Assembly: GCF_900107095.1 (NCBI RefSeq)
Contig: NZ_FNOR01000002.1
Coordinates: 248,001-312,000 of the forward strand
Origin: Collimonas sp. OK242
Lineage (GTDB): Bacteria; Pseudomonadota; Gammaproteobacteria; Burkholderiales; Burkholderiaceae_D
DNA length: 64,000 nt
Direction of reading: 5' to 3'
Positions 47,467 through 54,338 of the stretch are shown in pieces. Under the pieces are notes generated by a model that worked only from the letters and a program-made list of their open reading frames with translations, did no database searches and was not told where the DNA came from. Position numbers and translations under genes: made by a program. Numbering within the stretch: position 1 is the first letter of the stretch; each line of letters begins with the position of its first letter.

Positions 47467-47904
47467 ATGTTCAAGCATCTTCTATTACCGACAGATGGTT
47501 CGGCAGCCTCCGAAGCTGCGATTCGGCAAAGCATTCTGTTCGCCAAAGAGACCGGCGCCACGGTAACCGGCGTGCATGTGATCCCGGAATATCATGTATT
47601 CAGCCGCCACCTGCTGACGCTGACCGAGACCAAGGAACAATTCGACAAGGAAGGCATAGCGCAAGCCGACAAATTCCTTGACGCGATAAAGCGGGCCGCA
47701 CAAGAAGCCGGGGTTCCATGCGACACGGAATATGTGGTCAGCGACCATCCTTATGAAGCCATCCTCAAAATGGCTGAAGACAAGGGATGCGACATGATCA
47801 CCATGGCTTCGCATGGCAGGAAAGGCATGCGCGGGATCCTGGCCGGCAGCGAGACCCAGAAAGTGCTGACCCATGGCAAGAAACCGGTTCTGGTATTTCG
47901 CTAA
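47467..47904 (+). CDS. Universal stress protein, UspA family
   Basis: 145 residues. Opens with MFKHLLLPTDGSAASEAAIR and ends with the ATP-binding pattern HGRKGMRGILAGSETQKVL (G-2x-G-9x-G-S), so it is of the nucleotide-binding class. Such proteins help survival in energy limitation and low oxygen. ATG chosen for ACGGAG 8 bases upstream; the frame is open earlier without a sensible product. The phosphoribosyltransferase gene follows after 51 bp on the same strand. Confidence 0.9.
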   Translation: MFKHLLLPTDGSAASEAAIRQSILFAKETGATVTGVHVIPEYHVFSRHLLTLTETKEQFDKEGIAQADKFLDAIKRAAQEAGVPCDTEYVVSDHPYEAILKMAEDKGCDMITMASHGRKGMRGILAGSETQKVLTHGKKPVLVFR

Positions 47905-47955
47905 GGACTAAGGTTGTAAGGCGCCCCCTATAAGGGATGGAAAAACGGACGAAAA

Positions 47956-48624
47956 ATGGATAGGCCGCATATTTTTGCAAATCGGACAGAAGCAGCGGAA
48001 ATCCTTGCTGTTCATTTACGTGAATACAAAGGGCGCCAGCCATTGATACTTGCCATTCCCCGTGGCGCAGTCCCTATGGGAAAAGTGATCGCCGATTTGC
48101 TGCTTGGAGAGCTGGACATTGTGCTGGTGCATAAACTTGGCGCGCCTTTGAATCGGGAACGCGCGATCGGCGCCATCGACGAAACCGGCTGGACTTATGT
48201 CCTTCCTTTTTCCGAAGAATTTGGCGAAACAGAAGCTTACCTAAAAGAAGAAAAGTCGCGCCAACTCCAGGCGCTAAGACAGCGCCGCAGGCAATACACG
48301 CCATTCAGGCAGGCGATCTCTCCGCGCGGTCGCACTGCCATTATCGTTGACGATGGGGTGGCGACCGGCGCGACCATGATTGCCGCATTACATGCAGTCC
48401 GGCAAAAACAACCTGCCGAGCTGATCTGCGCGGTGCCTGTGGCAGCGTCCGAAAGCCTCGAACAAATCAGGCCGTTGGCCGACAAGGTGTGTTGCCTCCA
48501 TTCCTCCGCAAACTTCTTTGCAGTCCAGCAATTCTATCGAGATTATCGTCAAGTCGAAGATGACGAAGTGATCAGCATACTTTCGTCGAAACGCAGCGGT
48601 GAAAAATCCGAATCCGGCAATTAG
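47956..48624 (+). CDS. Predicted phosphoribosyltransferase
   Basis: 222 residues of the type I phosphoribosyltransferase fold. PRPP-binding motif TAIIVDDGVATGATM near residue 130, and an N-terminal PPi loop region LILAIPRGAVPMGKVIADLL (IPRGAVP type). The substrate base is unknown. Genes for this family commonly sit near universal stress proteins in proteobacteria. Weak ribosome site (GGACGAAAA) before the ATG. Confidence 0.8.
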   Translation: MDRPHIFANRTEAAEILAVHLREYKGRQPLILAIPRGAVPMGKVIADLLLGELDIVLVHKLGAPLNRERAIGAIDETGWTYVLPFSEEFGETEAYLKEEKSRQLQALRQRRRQYTPFRQAISPRGRTAIIVDDGVATGATMIAALHAVRQKQPAELICAVPVAASESLEQIRPLADKVCCLHSSANFFAVQQFYRDYRQVEDDEVISILSSKRSGEKSESGN

Positions 48625-48852
48625 CTCCAGACCAGCAACCCAGATCGCGGCCCCGCAAATTGTTACCCGATAGAAACCCTAAACGCGGCAACGGAATACC
48701 GCACCGCAAGCTTGGCAATCTAGCAAATACGGCGCTATGGTTTAGCTAAGTCTCGATATTCAGACTGTCCGCAGCGTTTCATTTAAATCCATCCGCTTGC
48801 CAGCTTGCCTGGTTGCCCTGAACACACATTGATTAGCAAAATAGGAAGCCGC

Positions 48853-49611
48853 ATGAATTCAACTGCTGCACATCGTTTGAGCAAAGTGCCCGAAGTGACC
48901 TTGATCTTCTGGATCATCAAAATAGCCGCCACGACACTGGGTGAAAGCGGTGGCGACGCCGTGTCCATGTCGATGAACCTGGGTTACCTGGTGGCGACAG
49001 CTATTTTCGCCGCAATCTTTCTGGCCGCCGTGTTTGCCCAAATCAAGGCGAAGCAATTTCACCCTGCTCTCTATTGGGCAACCATCATTGCCACCACAAC
49101 AGTCGGGACCACCCTGGCCGATTTTGCGGACCGTTCGCTTGGCATCGGCTATGCGGGAGGAAGTTCGCTGCTGCTCATCTTGCTGATGGGCTCGTTGGCC
49201 ATCTGGTATCGCTCGCTCGGCTCGATCTCGGTCGACACCGTCAACTCGCCCAAGGCCGAGATGTTCTATTGGCTGACCATCATGTTTTCCCAAACCTTGG
49301 GTACGGCGCTGGGCGATTGGACCGCTGATACCGCCGGCCTCGGCTATACCGGCGCCGCGCTGGTTTTCGGCGGCCTGCTGGCGCTGCTGGTTGCCGCCTA
49401 CTACCGGACCGCCATATCGCGCACCGCCTTGTTCTGGGGCGCATTCATTCTCACGCGCCCGCTCGGCGCTGTGGTCGGCGATTTCCTTGATAAACCGCTC
49501 AACGCCGGCGGCCTGGCGTTAAGCCGCTACTCCGCTTCGCTGGCGTTGTTCGCATTCATTCTGACCTGCATATTGTTTTTCCGGCAAAAACCCGCAAAAC
49601 AAGGTCATTAA
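48853..49611 (+). CDS. COG4705-type repeat membrane protein
   Basis: 252 residues, eight or so membrane helices, built from four repeats with related motifs: TTLGESGGD (residue about 27), VGTTLADF (about 93), LGTALGDW (about 155) and LGAVVGDF (about 212), each preceded by WIIKIAAT/WATIIATT/WLTIMFSQ/WGAFILTR helices. The G(E/D/T)xxxD signatures in four helices suggest an ion-binding path. COG4705 members are uncharacterised to my knowledge. Start at 48853 selected for AGGAAG upstream; the earlier ATG is less likely. Confidence 0.8.
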   Translation: MNSTAAHRLSKVPEVTLIFWIIKIAATTLGESGGDAVSMSMNLGYLVATAIFAAIFLAAVFAQIKAKQFHPALYWATIIATTTVGTTLADFADRSLGIGYAGGSSLLLILLMGSLAIWYRSLGSISVDTVNSPKAEMFYWLTIMFSQTLGTALGDWTADTAGLGYTGAALVFGGLLALLVAAYYRTAISRTALFWGAFILTRPLGAVVGDFLDKPLNAGGLALSRYSASLALFAFILTCILFFRQKPAKQGH

Positions 49612-49700
49612 GGCAGGATTATTCACACAAGGCCTCGGGATGGCGGCGCGCTCTGTGCCGGCGCCCTCTTTTTTGCTGCGTCAAAATTAGCCTGGACATT

Positions 49701-49716
49701 TCGCACGGCAGTGCTA
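49701..49716 (+). promoter_or_regulatory. TetR-family operator candidate, copy 1 (in front of the regulator)
   Basis: TCGCAC-GGCA-GTGCTA: the same TCGCAC-N4-GTGC layout as the site at 50382-50397, with a shared flanking ATTTCGCACG. It ends 11 bp before the regulator ATG, which suggests autoregulation. Confidence 0.6.
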
Positions 49717-49727
49717 AACTGCGGCAC

Positions 49728-50336
49728 ATGGATACCCATACCGAAAAAAGCGAACTCACCCTGGCAGCCATTGTCGATACGGCATTGGATATGGTTGCCG
49801 CGCAGGGGCTGGAAAGCCTCTCTCTGGGTGAAGTCGCAAAACGGCTAGGCATCAGCAAAAGCGGCGTATTCTCGCGCGTCGGTTCACGCGAAGCCTTGCA
49901 TGAAGCGGTGCTAAATGAATTCGACCGGCGTTTTGCCGCCGACGTGTTCGAACCCGCGATGACGCAGCCGCGCGGCCTGCCCCGCCTCAACGCGCTGGTG
50001 ATGAACTGGATCTCGCGCGCCTGCAACGTCACCGGCTGCATCTATGTCGCGGGGGCTTTTGAATACGACGATGTTGACAGCCCGATGCGCGAGCGGCTGC
50101 AACATAATGTATTGCGATGGCGTGCAATATTGCGCCGCTGTGTCATCCAAGCGCTGGATGCCGGCCATCTGCGGCCCGATACCGATCCAGAGCAACTGGT
50201 ATTCGAAATCTACAGCCTGATGGTCGGCCTGATGCACGACGCCCGTTTTCTGCGCGATCCCAAGGCGCAGGACAGAGTACGCAATGCCTATGAACGCCTG
50301 ACCTCGACCTATCGCAGTTTCAACTATCACGCATAA
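49728..50336 (+). CDS. TetR-family transcriptional regulator
   Basis: 202 residues. N-terminal helix-turn-helix: LTLAAIVDTALDMVAAQGLE then LGEVAKRLGISKSGVFSRVGSREALHEAV is the TetR DNA-binding domain (residues about 10-60, quoted in part). The C-terminal ligand domain has GCIYVAGAFEYDDVDSPMRE. It lies directly upstream of a small peptide gene and a hydrolase gene, and the same inverted repeat lies before itself and before the peptide gene, which makes both its likely targets. Ligand unknown. Confidence 0.88.
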   Translation: MDTHTEKSELTLAAIVDTALDMVAAQGLESLSLGEVAKRLGISKSGVFSRVGSREALHEAVLNEFDRRFAADVFEPAMTQPRGLPRLNALVMNWISRACNVTGCIYVAGAFEYDDVDSPMRERLQHNVLRWRAILRRCVIQALDAGHLRPDTDPEQLVFEIYSLMVGLMHDARFLRDPKAQDRVRNAYERLTSTYRSFNYHA

Positions 50337-50381
50337 ACAAAGCCATGGCTGCATCGGATAGGCGATTTTATCAAACAAATT

Positions 50382-50397
50382 TCGCACGAGTGTGCGA
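50382..50397 (+). promoter_or_regulatory. TetR-family operator candidate, copy 2 (in front of the peptide-hydrolase pair)
   Basis: TCGCAC-GAGT-GTGCGA: perfect six-base arms with a four-base spacer, 12 bp before the start of the 39-residue peptide gene. It shares its left arm and flank with the copy at 49701-49716. Confidence 0.68.
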
Positions 50398-50409
50398 TAA
50401 AGGATAGCC

Positions 50410-50529
50410 ATGTTGATTATTACCGGATGCATCGCTTTGATTGCCGTTGCCAGCCTGACTCTGTGGCGCTTGATCTGCCTGACAGGGCGATCCGTCCCCG
50501 ACTGCAACGACGATTTCATCTTCTTTTGA
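50410..50529 (+). CDS. 39-residue membrane peptide
   Basis: Too short for most gene finders. It consists of one hydrophobic helix (MLIITGCIALIAVASLTLW) followed by a short tail with two cysteines and an acidic, aromatic end (CNDDFIFF). The ATG has AAGGATAG upstream and sits 12 bp after the operator-like repeat, and the hydrolase gene starts 43 bp after its stop. A role as a small regulatory membrane partner is possible; function unknown. Confidence 0.5.
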   Translation: MLIITGCIALIAVASLTLWRLICLTGRSVPDCNDDFIFF

Positions 50530-50572
50530 CCACACCTCAACCAGCCGCCTCATACCATATAGGGAAGTCTTC

Positions 50573-51502
50573 ATGGACATGCATCCCGCCGCAAGCCAGC
50601 CGCTCGCCGCCAAGGCTCACGCAACTAGCAAAACTCCGGTCGGCAATCTGTTCAAATTGCTAAGGACTGGCGTACGCCTATCGCAATTCGTCGCGCCTAA
50701 CCTGACTCACCGTATCGCCGCCCGCTTATTCTGCACGCCGATTCCGGGCAAGCTGGCGGCGCGCCATTTGATAGCGCCGCCCAACGTGCGTGTTGAATCC
50801 CTCTCTTTTGAGCGTGCCTCGATCACTCTCTATCACTGGCCGGCGCCGGAGAATGCTCCGCAACTGCTGATGACCCATGGCTGGGCCGGCTGGGGTTTGC
50901 AAATGACCGCCCTGGCCGACGCCTTGAGCGCCGCCGGCTGGGCCGTGGTGCTCATCGACCAGCCGGCGCACGGGCGCAGCTCGGCCTGGAGCAGCACGCT
51001 GCCGCAGTTTGTACGGGCGCTGGCTTATGCCGCCGCGCACCTTGGCAGGGTTCAGGCACTGCTCGGGCATTCCATGGGAGGCGCAGCCGCCTGTATTGCG
51101 GCGGCGAACGGCTTGGGATTGGGGCTGGCGCTAGACAAACTGGTTCTGATTGCGGCGCCGGTTTCCATGCTGCAGGCAACGCGTGACTACGCCCTCGCCT
51201 TCGGCATCCGTGAAAATGTCCGCGCAAGCATGGTTTCCTATCTCGAAGCACGCGAAGGGATGCTCTTCGAACGCATGGGCGCCGCCCAAGTCGCACCGCG
51301 GGTAGGCACGCCTACTCTGGTGATACATGATTGCGACGACAGCATCGTGCCATTTCGCGCGGCCCAGCTGCTGATGGAGAAATTACCCGATGCGCAGCTG
51401 CTCAGCACGCGCAACCTGGGACATCGCCGCTTGTTGAAAGACCCGGGCGTGATAGAAGCGACAAGGCAATTTCTCAGGCTTGAAAAAACAGCAGCCGCTT
51501 AG
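50573..51502 (+). CDS. Alpha/beta-fold hydrolase under TetR control
   Basis: 309 residues. Nucleophile motif GHSMGGAAACIAA near residue 165, oxyanion region LLMTHGWAGWGLQM near 100, acid in VIHDCDDSIVPF and catalytic His in NLGHRRLLKD. The 80-residue N-terminal segment with VAPNLTHRIAARLFCTPIPG is shared with a group of proteobacterial hydrolases. Probably cytoplasmic; ester or thioester substrate. Ribosome site AGGGAAG. Likely repressed by the adjacent TetR protein. Convergent with the methyltransferase gene, only 15 bp away. Confidence 0.83.
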   Translation: MDMHPAASQPLAAKAHATSKTPVGNLFKLLRTGVRLSQFVAPNLTHRIAARLFCTPIPGKLAARHLIAPPNVRVESLSFERASITLYHWPAPENAPQLLMTHGWAGWGLQMTALADALSAAGWAVVLIDQPAHGRSSAWSSTLPQFVRALAYAAAHLGRVQALLGHSMGGAAACIAAANGLGLGLALDKLVLIAAPVSMLQATRDYALAFGIRENVRASMVSYLEAREGMLFERMGAAQVAPRVGTPTLVIHDCDDSIVPFRAAQLLMEKLPDAQLLSTRNLGHRRLLKDPGVIEATRQFLRLEKTAAA

Positions 51503-51517
51503 TCGCCGTTCGATGCT

Positions 51518-52147
51518 TCACGATTGCTTGCGCCAGACGCTGGCCAGCCATGGCTGCTGCTCGCGCGGCAGGCCCTCGGGCCGGTAGTAGTGTTCAAGTT
51601 CGGAGAAGCCGGCGTCGGACATGAAATGCCGCCATGCCGCGAGATCGTGATAACTGCCGTAACGCCCGCTGTTCCAGCCTTCCTGGTTGCCGCCGCGCGG
51701 GTTGGAGCTGAACAACACGCCACCAGGTTTCAGCGTTGCATGGAATTGACGCAGGACGCGCGGCAGTTCCTGGCCGGGGATATGGAACAGAGCCGCGTTG
51801 GCGAAGATGCCGTCGAAACGAGCGTCCGGCAAATCGAGCTTGAGAAAATCCTGATGCCAGACTTCGCAGCCGCTGTCCGCCCGCGCCATCTCGACGAAAC
51901 GCGCAGCGCCTTCGACGCCGACCGCAACGTGGCCGAGCTTGCTGAATGTGCGCAGGTCGCGCCCCGGGCCGCAGCCGACATCCAGGATCGAGAACGGCGG
52001 CGTGCCTTCGATATGGCGCAGCAGTGCGGCAATGTTCTGGCTGACGTCGTGGTCGCGGGTGCCTGCGCGGAAATCTTCGGCACGCTGGTTGTAATGCTCC
52101 AGGGTCAGAGCGGCAATTTTTTCCAGATCTTCAGGCGGTAGTATCAT
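51518..52147 (-). CDS. Class I SAM-dependent methyltransferase
   Basis: 209 residues of the Rossmann methyltransferase fold. Motif I ILDVGCGPGRDLRTF near residue 55, motif II GVEGAARFVEMARAD, motif IV FDGIFANAALFHIP, and motif VI LKPGGVLFSSNPRGG. The substrate is unknown; the layout (PGRDLRTFSKLGH) is of the SAM small-molecule class. ATG at 52147 preferred over a TTG 12 codons upstream, though neither has a clear ribosome site. Confidence 0.85.
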   Translation of the reverse strand: MILPPEDLEKIAALTLEHYNQRAEDFRAGTRDHDVSQNIAALLRHIEGTPPFSILDVGCGPGRDLRTFSKLGHVAVGVEGAARFVEMARADSGCEVWHQDFLKLDLPDARFDGIFANAALFHIPGQELPRVLRQFHATLKPGGVLFSSNPRGGNQEGWNSGRYGSYHDLAAWRHFMSDAGFSELEHYYRPEGLPREQQPWLASVWRKQS

Positions 52148-52240
52148 GTCTGGTACTGTAGCGCATGGACGAAAATTATCCAATATGGAAAGCGCAGAAC
52201 TGGCTGGTTATCTGGTTATTGCGCAGTTATTGCGCTGCAG

Positions 52241-52264
52241 CGTCGATATCAGATGATATCGACG
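52241..52264. promoter_or_regulatory. Perfect 10-bp inverted repeat in a divergent spacer
   Basis: CGTCGATATC (52241-52250), spacer AGAT, GATATCGACG (52255-52264). It is followed by CCCC-GAAA-GGGG at 52269-52280 and preceded by a direct repeat of GTTATTGCGC (52215-52224 and 52226-52235). The site is 46 bp before the VOC gene ATG and about 94 bp from the methyltransferase start, so it could regulate either. No regulator gene is adjacent. Confidence 0.6.
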
Positions 52265-52309
52265 TCTTCCCCGAAAGGGGCCGATCCGTAAGCGAAGGAG
52301 TCAAATGCA

Positions 52310-53083
52310 ATGTCTACGAACCAAGCAAAGTTTGTGTGGTACGACCTCATGACCAGCGACACCAAAGCCGCCGAGTCTTTCTATAAGAGCGTGGTCGGCT
52401 GGAACATGCAGGATGCCGGCATGGGCGGTCCTCCCTACACCATACTATCGGCCGGGACCATCATGGTCGGCGGCCTGATGCAGATCCCGGAAGAAGCACG
52501 CGCCATGGGCGCGCGGCCTGGCTGGAACGGCTATATCGCCGTCAGCGATGTCGATGACTACGCCGGCCGTGTCGTGGCGGCAGGCGGCACTATCCGTCGC
52601 CCTCCGCAAGACATTCCGGGAGTCGGCCGCTTTGCCGTGGCGGCAGATCCGCACGGCGCGGGATTTTTCTTATTCAAAGGCAATGGCGAAGCCCCGCCGG
52701 CGCCGGCGGTTGCCGGCACCCCGGGGCATATCGGCTGGCATGAATTGCACGCCGGCGACATGGAAAGCGCTTTCGCCTTCTACGCCGGCCTGTTCGGCTG
52801 GACCAAGGCAGAAGCGATAGACATGGGGCCGCTGGGCGTCTACCAGACCTTCGCCACCGGCGGCGCGCCGATCGGCGGCATGATGACCAAAACGCCGGAC
52901 ATGCCCGTCACTTGCTGGCTGTATTACATCAATGTCGAGGCCATCGATGCCGCTGTTGCGCGCATCAACCAGGGGGGCGGCAAGGTCGTCATGGGCCCGC
53001 ATCAGGTTCCCGGCGGCAGCTGGATAGTCCAGGGCCTGGATCCGCAAGGCGCCATGTTTGCCCTGGTCTCGGCGCAGCGCTAG
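52310..53083 (+). CDS. Two-domain VOC (glyoxalase-like) protein
   Basis: 257 residues made of two vicinal-oxygen-chelate modules. Module 1 runs from about residue 7 (FVWYDLMTSDTKAAESFYKS) to 120, module 2 from about 138 (IGWHELHAGDMESAFAFYAG) to the end. The paired metal-ligand His/Glu positions are partly recognisable. Members act as glyoxalases, dioxygenases or resistance proteins, so the specific role is open. ATG at 52310 with GAAGGAG upstream. Confidence 0.83.
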   Translation: MSTNQAKFVWYDLMTSDTKAAESFYKSVVGWNMQDAGMGGPPYTILSAGTIMVGGLMQIPEEARAMGARPGWNGYIAVSDVDDYAGRVVAAGGTIRRPPQDIPGVGRFAVAADPHGAGFFLFKGNGEAPPAPAVAGTPGHIGWHELHAGDMESAFAFYAGLFGWTKAEAIDMGPLGVYQTFATGGAPIGGMMTKTPDMPVTCWLYYINVEAIDAAVARINQGGGKVVMGPHQVPGGSWIVQGLDPQGAMFALVSAQR

Positions 53084-53095
53084 ACAGGGACGATG

Positions 53096-53119
53096 TGCCG
53101 GTCTACCCCTCGACCGGCA
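53096..53119. terminator. Stem-loop between convergent VOC and gcvT genes
   Basis: TGCCGGTC (53096-53103) pairs with GACCGGCA (53112-53119). It lies in the 58-bp gap between the VOC stop and the gcvT stop. No T tract follows on either strand, so it is only a candidate bidirectional terminator. Confidence 0.4.
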
Positions 53120-53141
53120 TCTATGCCTATCCTTCGGTCCT

Positions 53142-54272
53142 TCAGCCGCGGAAATAGCGCGCCGGGGTAAACGGCATCTTGACTACTTCGACAGGCACGC
53201 CCTTGCCGCGCACCATGGCCTGCAGCAGCTTGCCGATTTGCGCATGGGCGCTATCGACATAGCCCATTGCTACCGGGCCGCCCAGCGTCGGCCCGAAACC
53301 GCCGCTGGTGATCTTGCCTACTTGCTTGCCGTCGGCGTCGACCAGTCCCGCCCCTTCCCGCGCCGGCATGCGATCCTTGAGCAGCAGGCCGACCCGTTTG
53401 CGGTCGACGCCTTGTTCAAGCTGGCGCGCGATCACTTCGGCGCCAGGATAACCGCCGGCACGGGCGCCGCCGGGGCGCCGCACCTTGGACAAGGCCCAGC
53501 CCAGGCTGGCTTCGACCGGCGTGGTGCTGCCATCCATGTCGTGGCCGTATAGGCACAATCCGGCCTCCAGCCGCAGCGAATCACGCGCGCCGAGACCGAT
53601 AGGCGCCACCTCCGGCTGCGCCAGCAGCAGCCGCGCCAAGGCTTCAGCCCCGGCATTCGGCACCGAAATTTCAAAGCCGTCTTCGCCGGTATAACCGGAA
53701 CGGCTGACAAAACAGTCGCTTCCTGCCAAGGTAAATTTAGCAGTCTGCATGAAGACCATTCGCGCGCTGTCAGGAGCGATGCGCGCCATCACGGCCGCCG
53801 CCGCCGGCCCTTGCAAGGCGAGCAAAGAGCGATCGCTCAATTCCTCGATTTGACAGAGGCCCGACAGATGCTCCCGCAGGTGTGCGGCATCTTGCTGCTT
53901 GCAGGCGGCATTCACCACCAGGAACAGGTGATCGCCGGCATTGGCAACCATCAAGTCGTCGAGAATACCGCCTTGCTGGTTGGTAAACAGTGCATAACGT
54001 TGCTGGTTCGCGGGCAGATCGACAATATCGACCGGCACCAGCGATTCCAATGCAGCGGCGGCGCCGGCGCCGCTCAGGCGCAATTGGCCCATGTGCGAAA
54101 CATCGAACAGGCCGGCCTGGCTGCGGGTGTGGTTGTGTTCCTTGAGAATGCCGTTCGGATATTGCAATGGCATTTCGTAGCCTGCGAACGGCACCATCTT
54201 GGCGCCCAGTTCCAGATGCAATTGGTACAGCGGTGTACGCGCCGCTGGGGCGGCGTTGCCGGTATCACTCAT
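53142..54272 (-). CDS. gcvT: Aminomethyltransferase, glycine cleavage T protein
   Basis: 376 residues. Transfers the aminomethyl group from lipoylated GcvH to tetrahydrofolate, giving methylene-THF and ammonia. Family blocks: MVPFAGYEMPLQYPNGILKE, FDVSHMGQLRL near residue 55, and SRSGYTGEDGFEISVP near 190. The C-terminal end VKMPFTPARYFRG is typical. ATG with AAAGGACATTTTTC upstream, 66 bp after gcvP. Last gene of the gcvHPT operon. Confidence 0.95.
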   Translation of the reverse strand: MSDTGNAAPAARTPLYQLHLELGAKMVPFAGYEMPLQYPNGILKEHNHTRSQAGLFDVSHMGQLRLSGAGAAAALESLVPVDIVDLPANQQRYALFTNQQGGILDDLMVANAGDHLFLVVNAACKQQDAAHLREHLSGLCQIEELSDRSLLALQGPAAAAVMARIAPDSARMVFMQTAKFTLAGSDCFVSRSGYTGEDGFEISVPNAGAEALARLLLAQPEVAPIGLGARDSLRLEAGLCLYGHDMDGSTTPVEASLGWALSKVRRPGGARAGGYPGAEVIARQLEQGVDRKRVGLLLKDRMPAREGAGLVDADGKQVGKITSGGFGPTLGGPVAMGYVDSAHAQIGKLLQAMVRGKGVPVEVVKMPFTPARYFRG

Positions 54273-54338
54273 GAAAAATGTCCTTTATCAATTGGCAGGG
54301 CGAGCAGTTGTGCCCACCCTGCTTGTGTACCTGCGGCC

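Noticed and set aside
48825-48838. Possible FNR-type site beginning TTGATTAGC before the COG4705 gene
   Set aside because: Only the left half-site is good; the right half does not match ATCAA.
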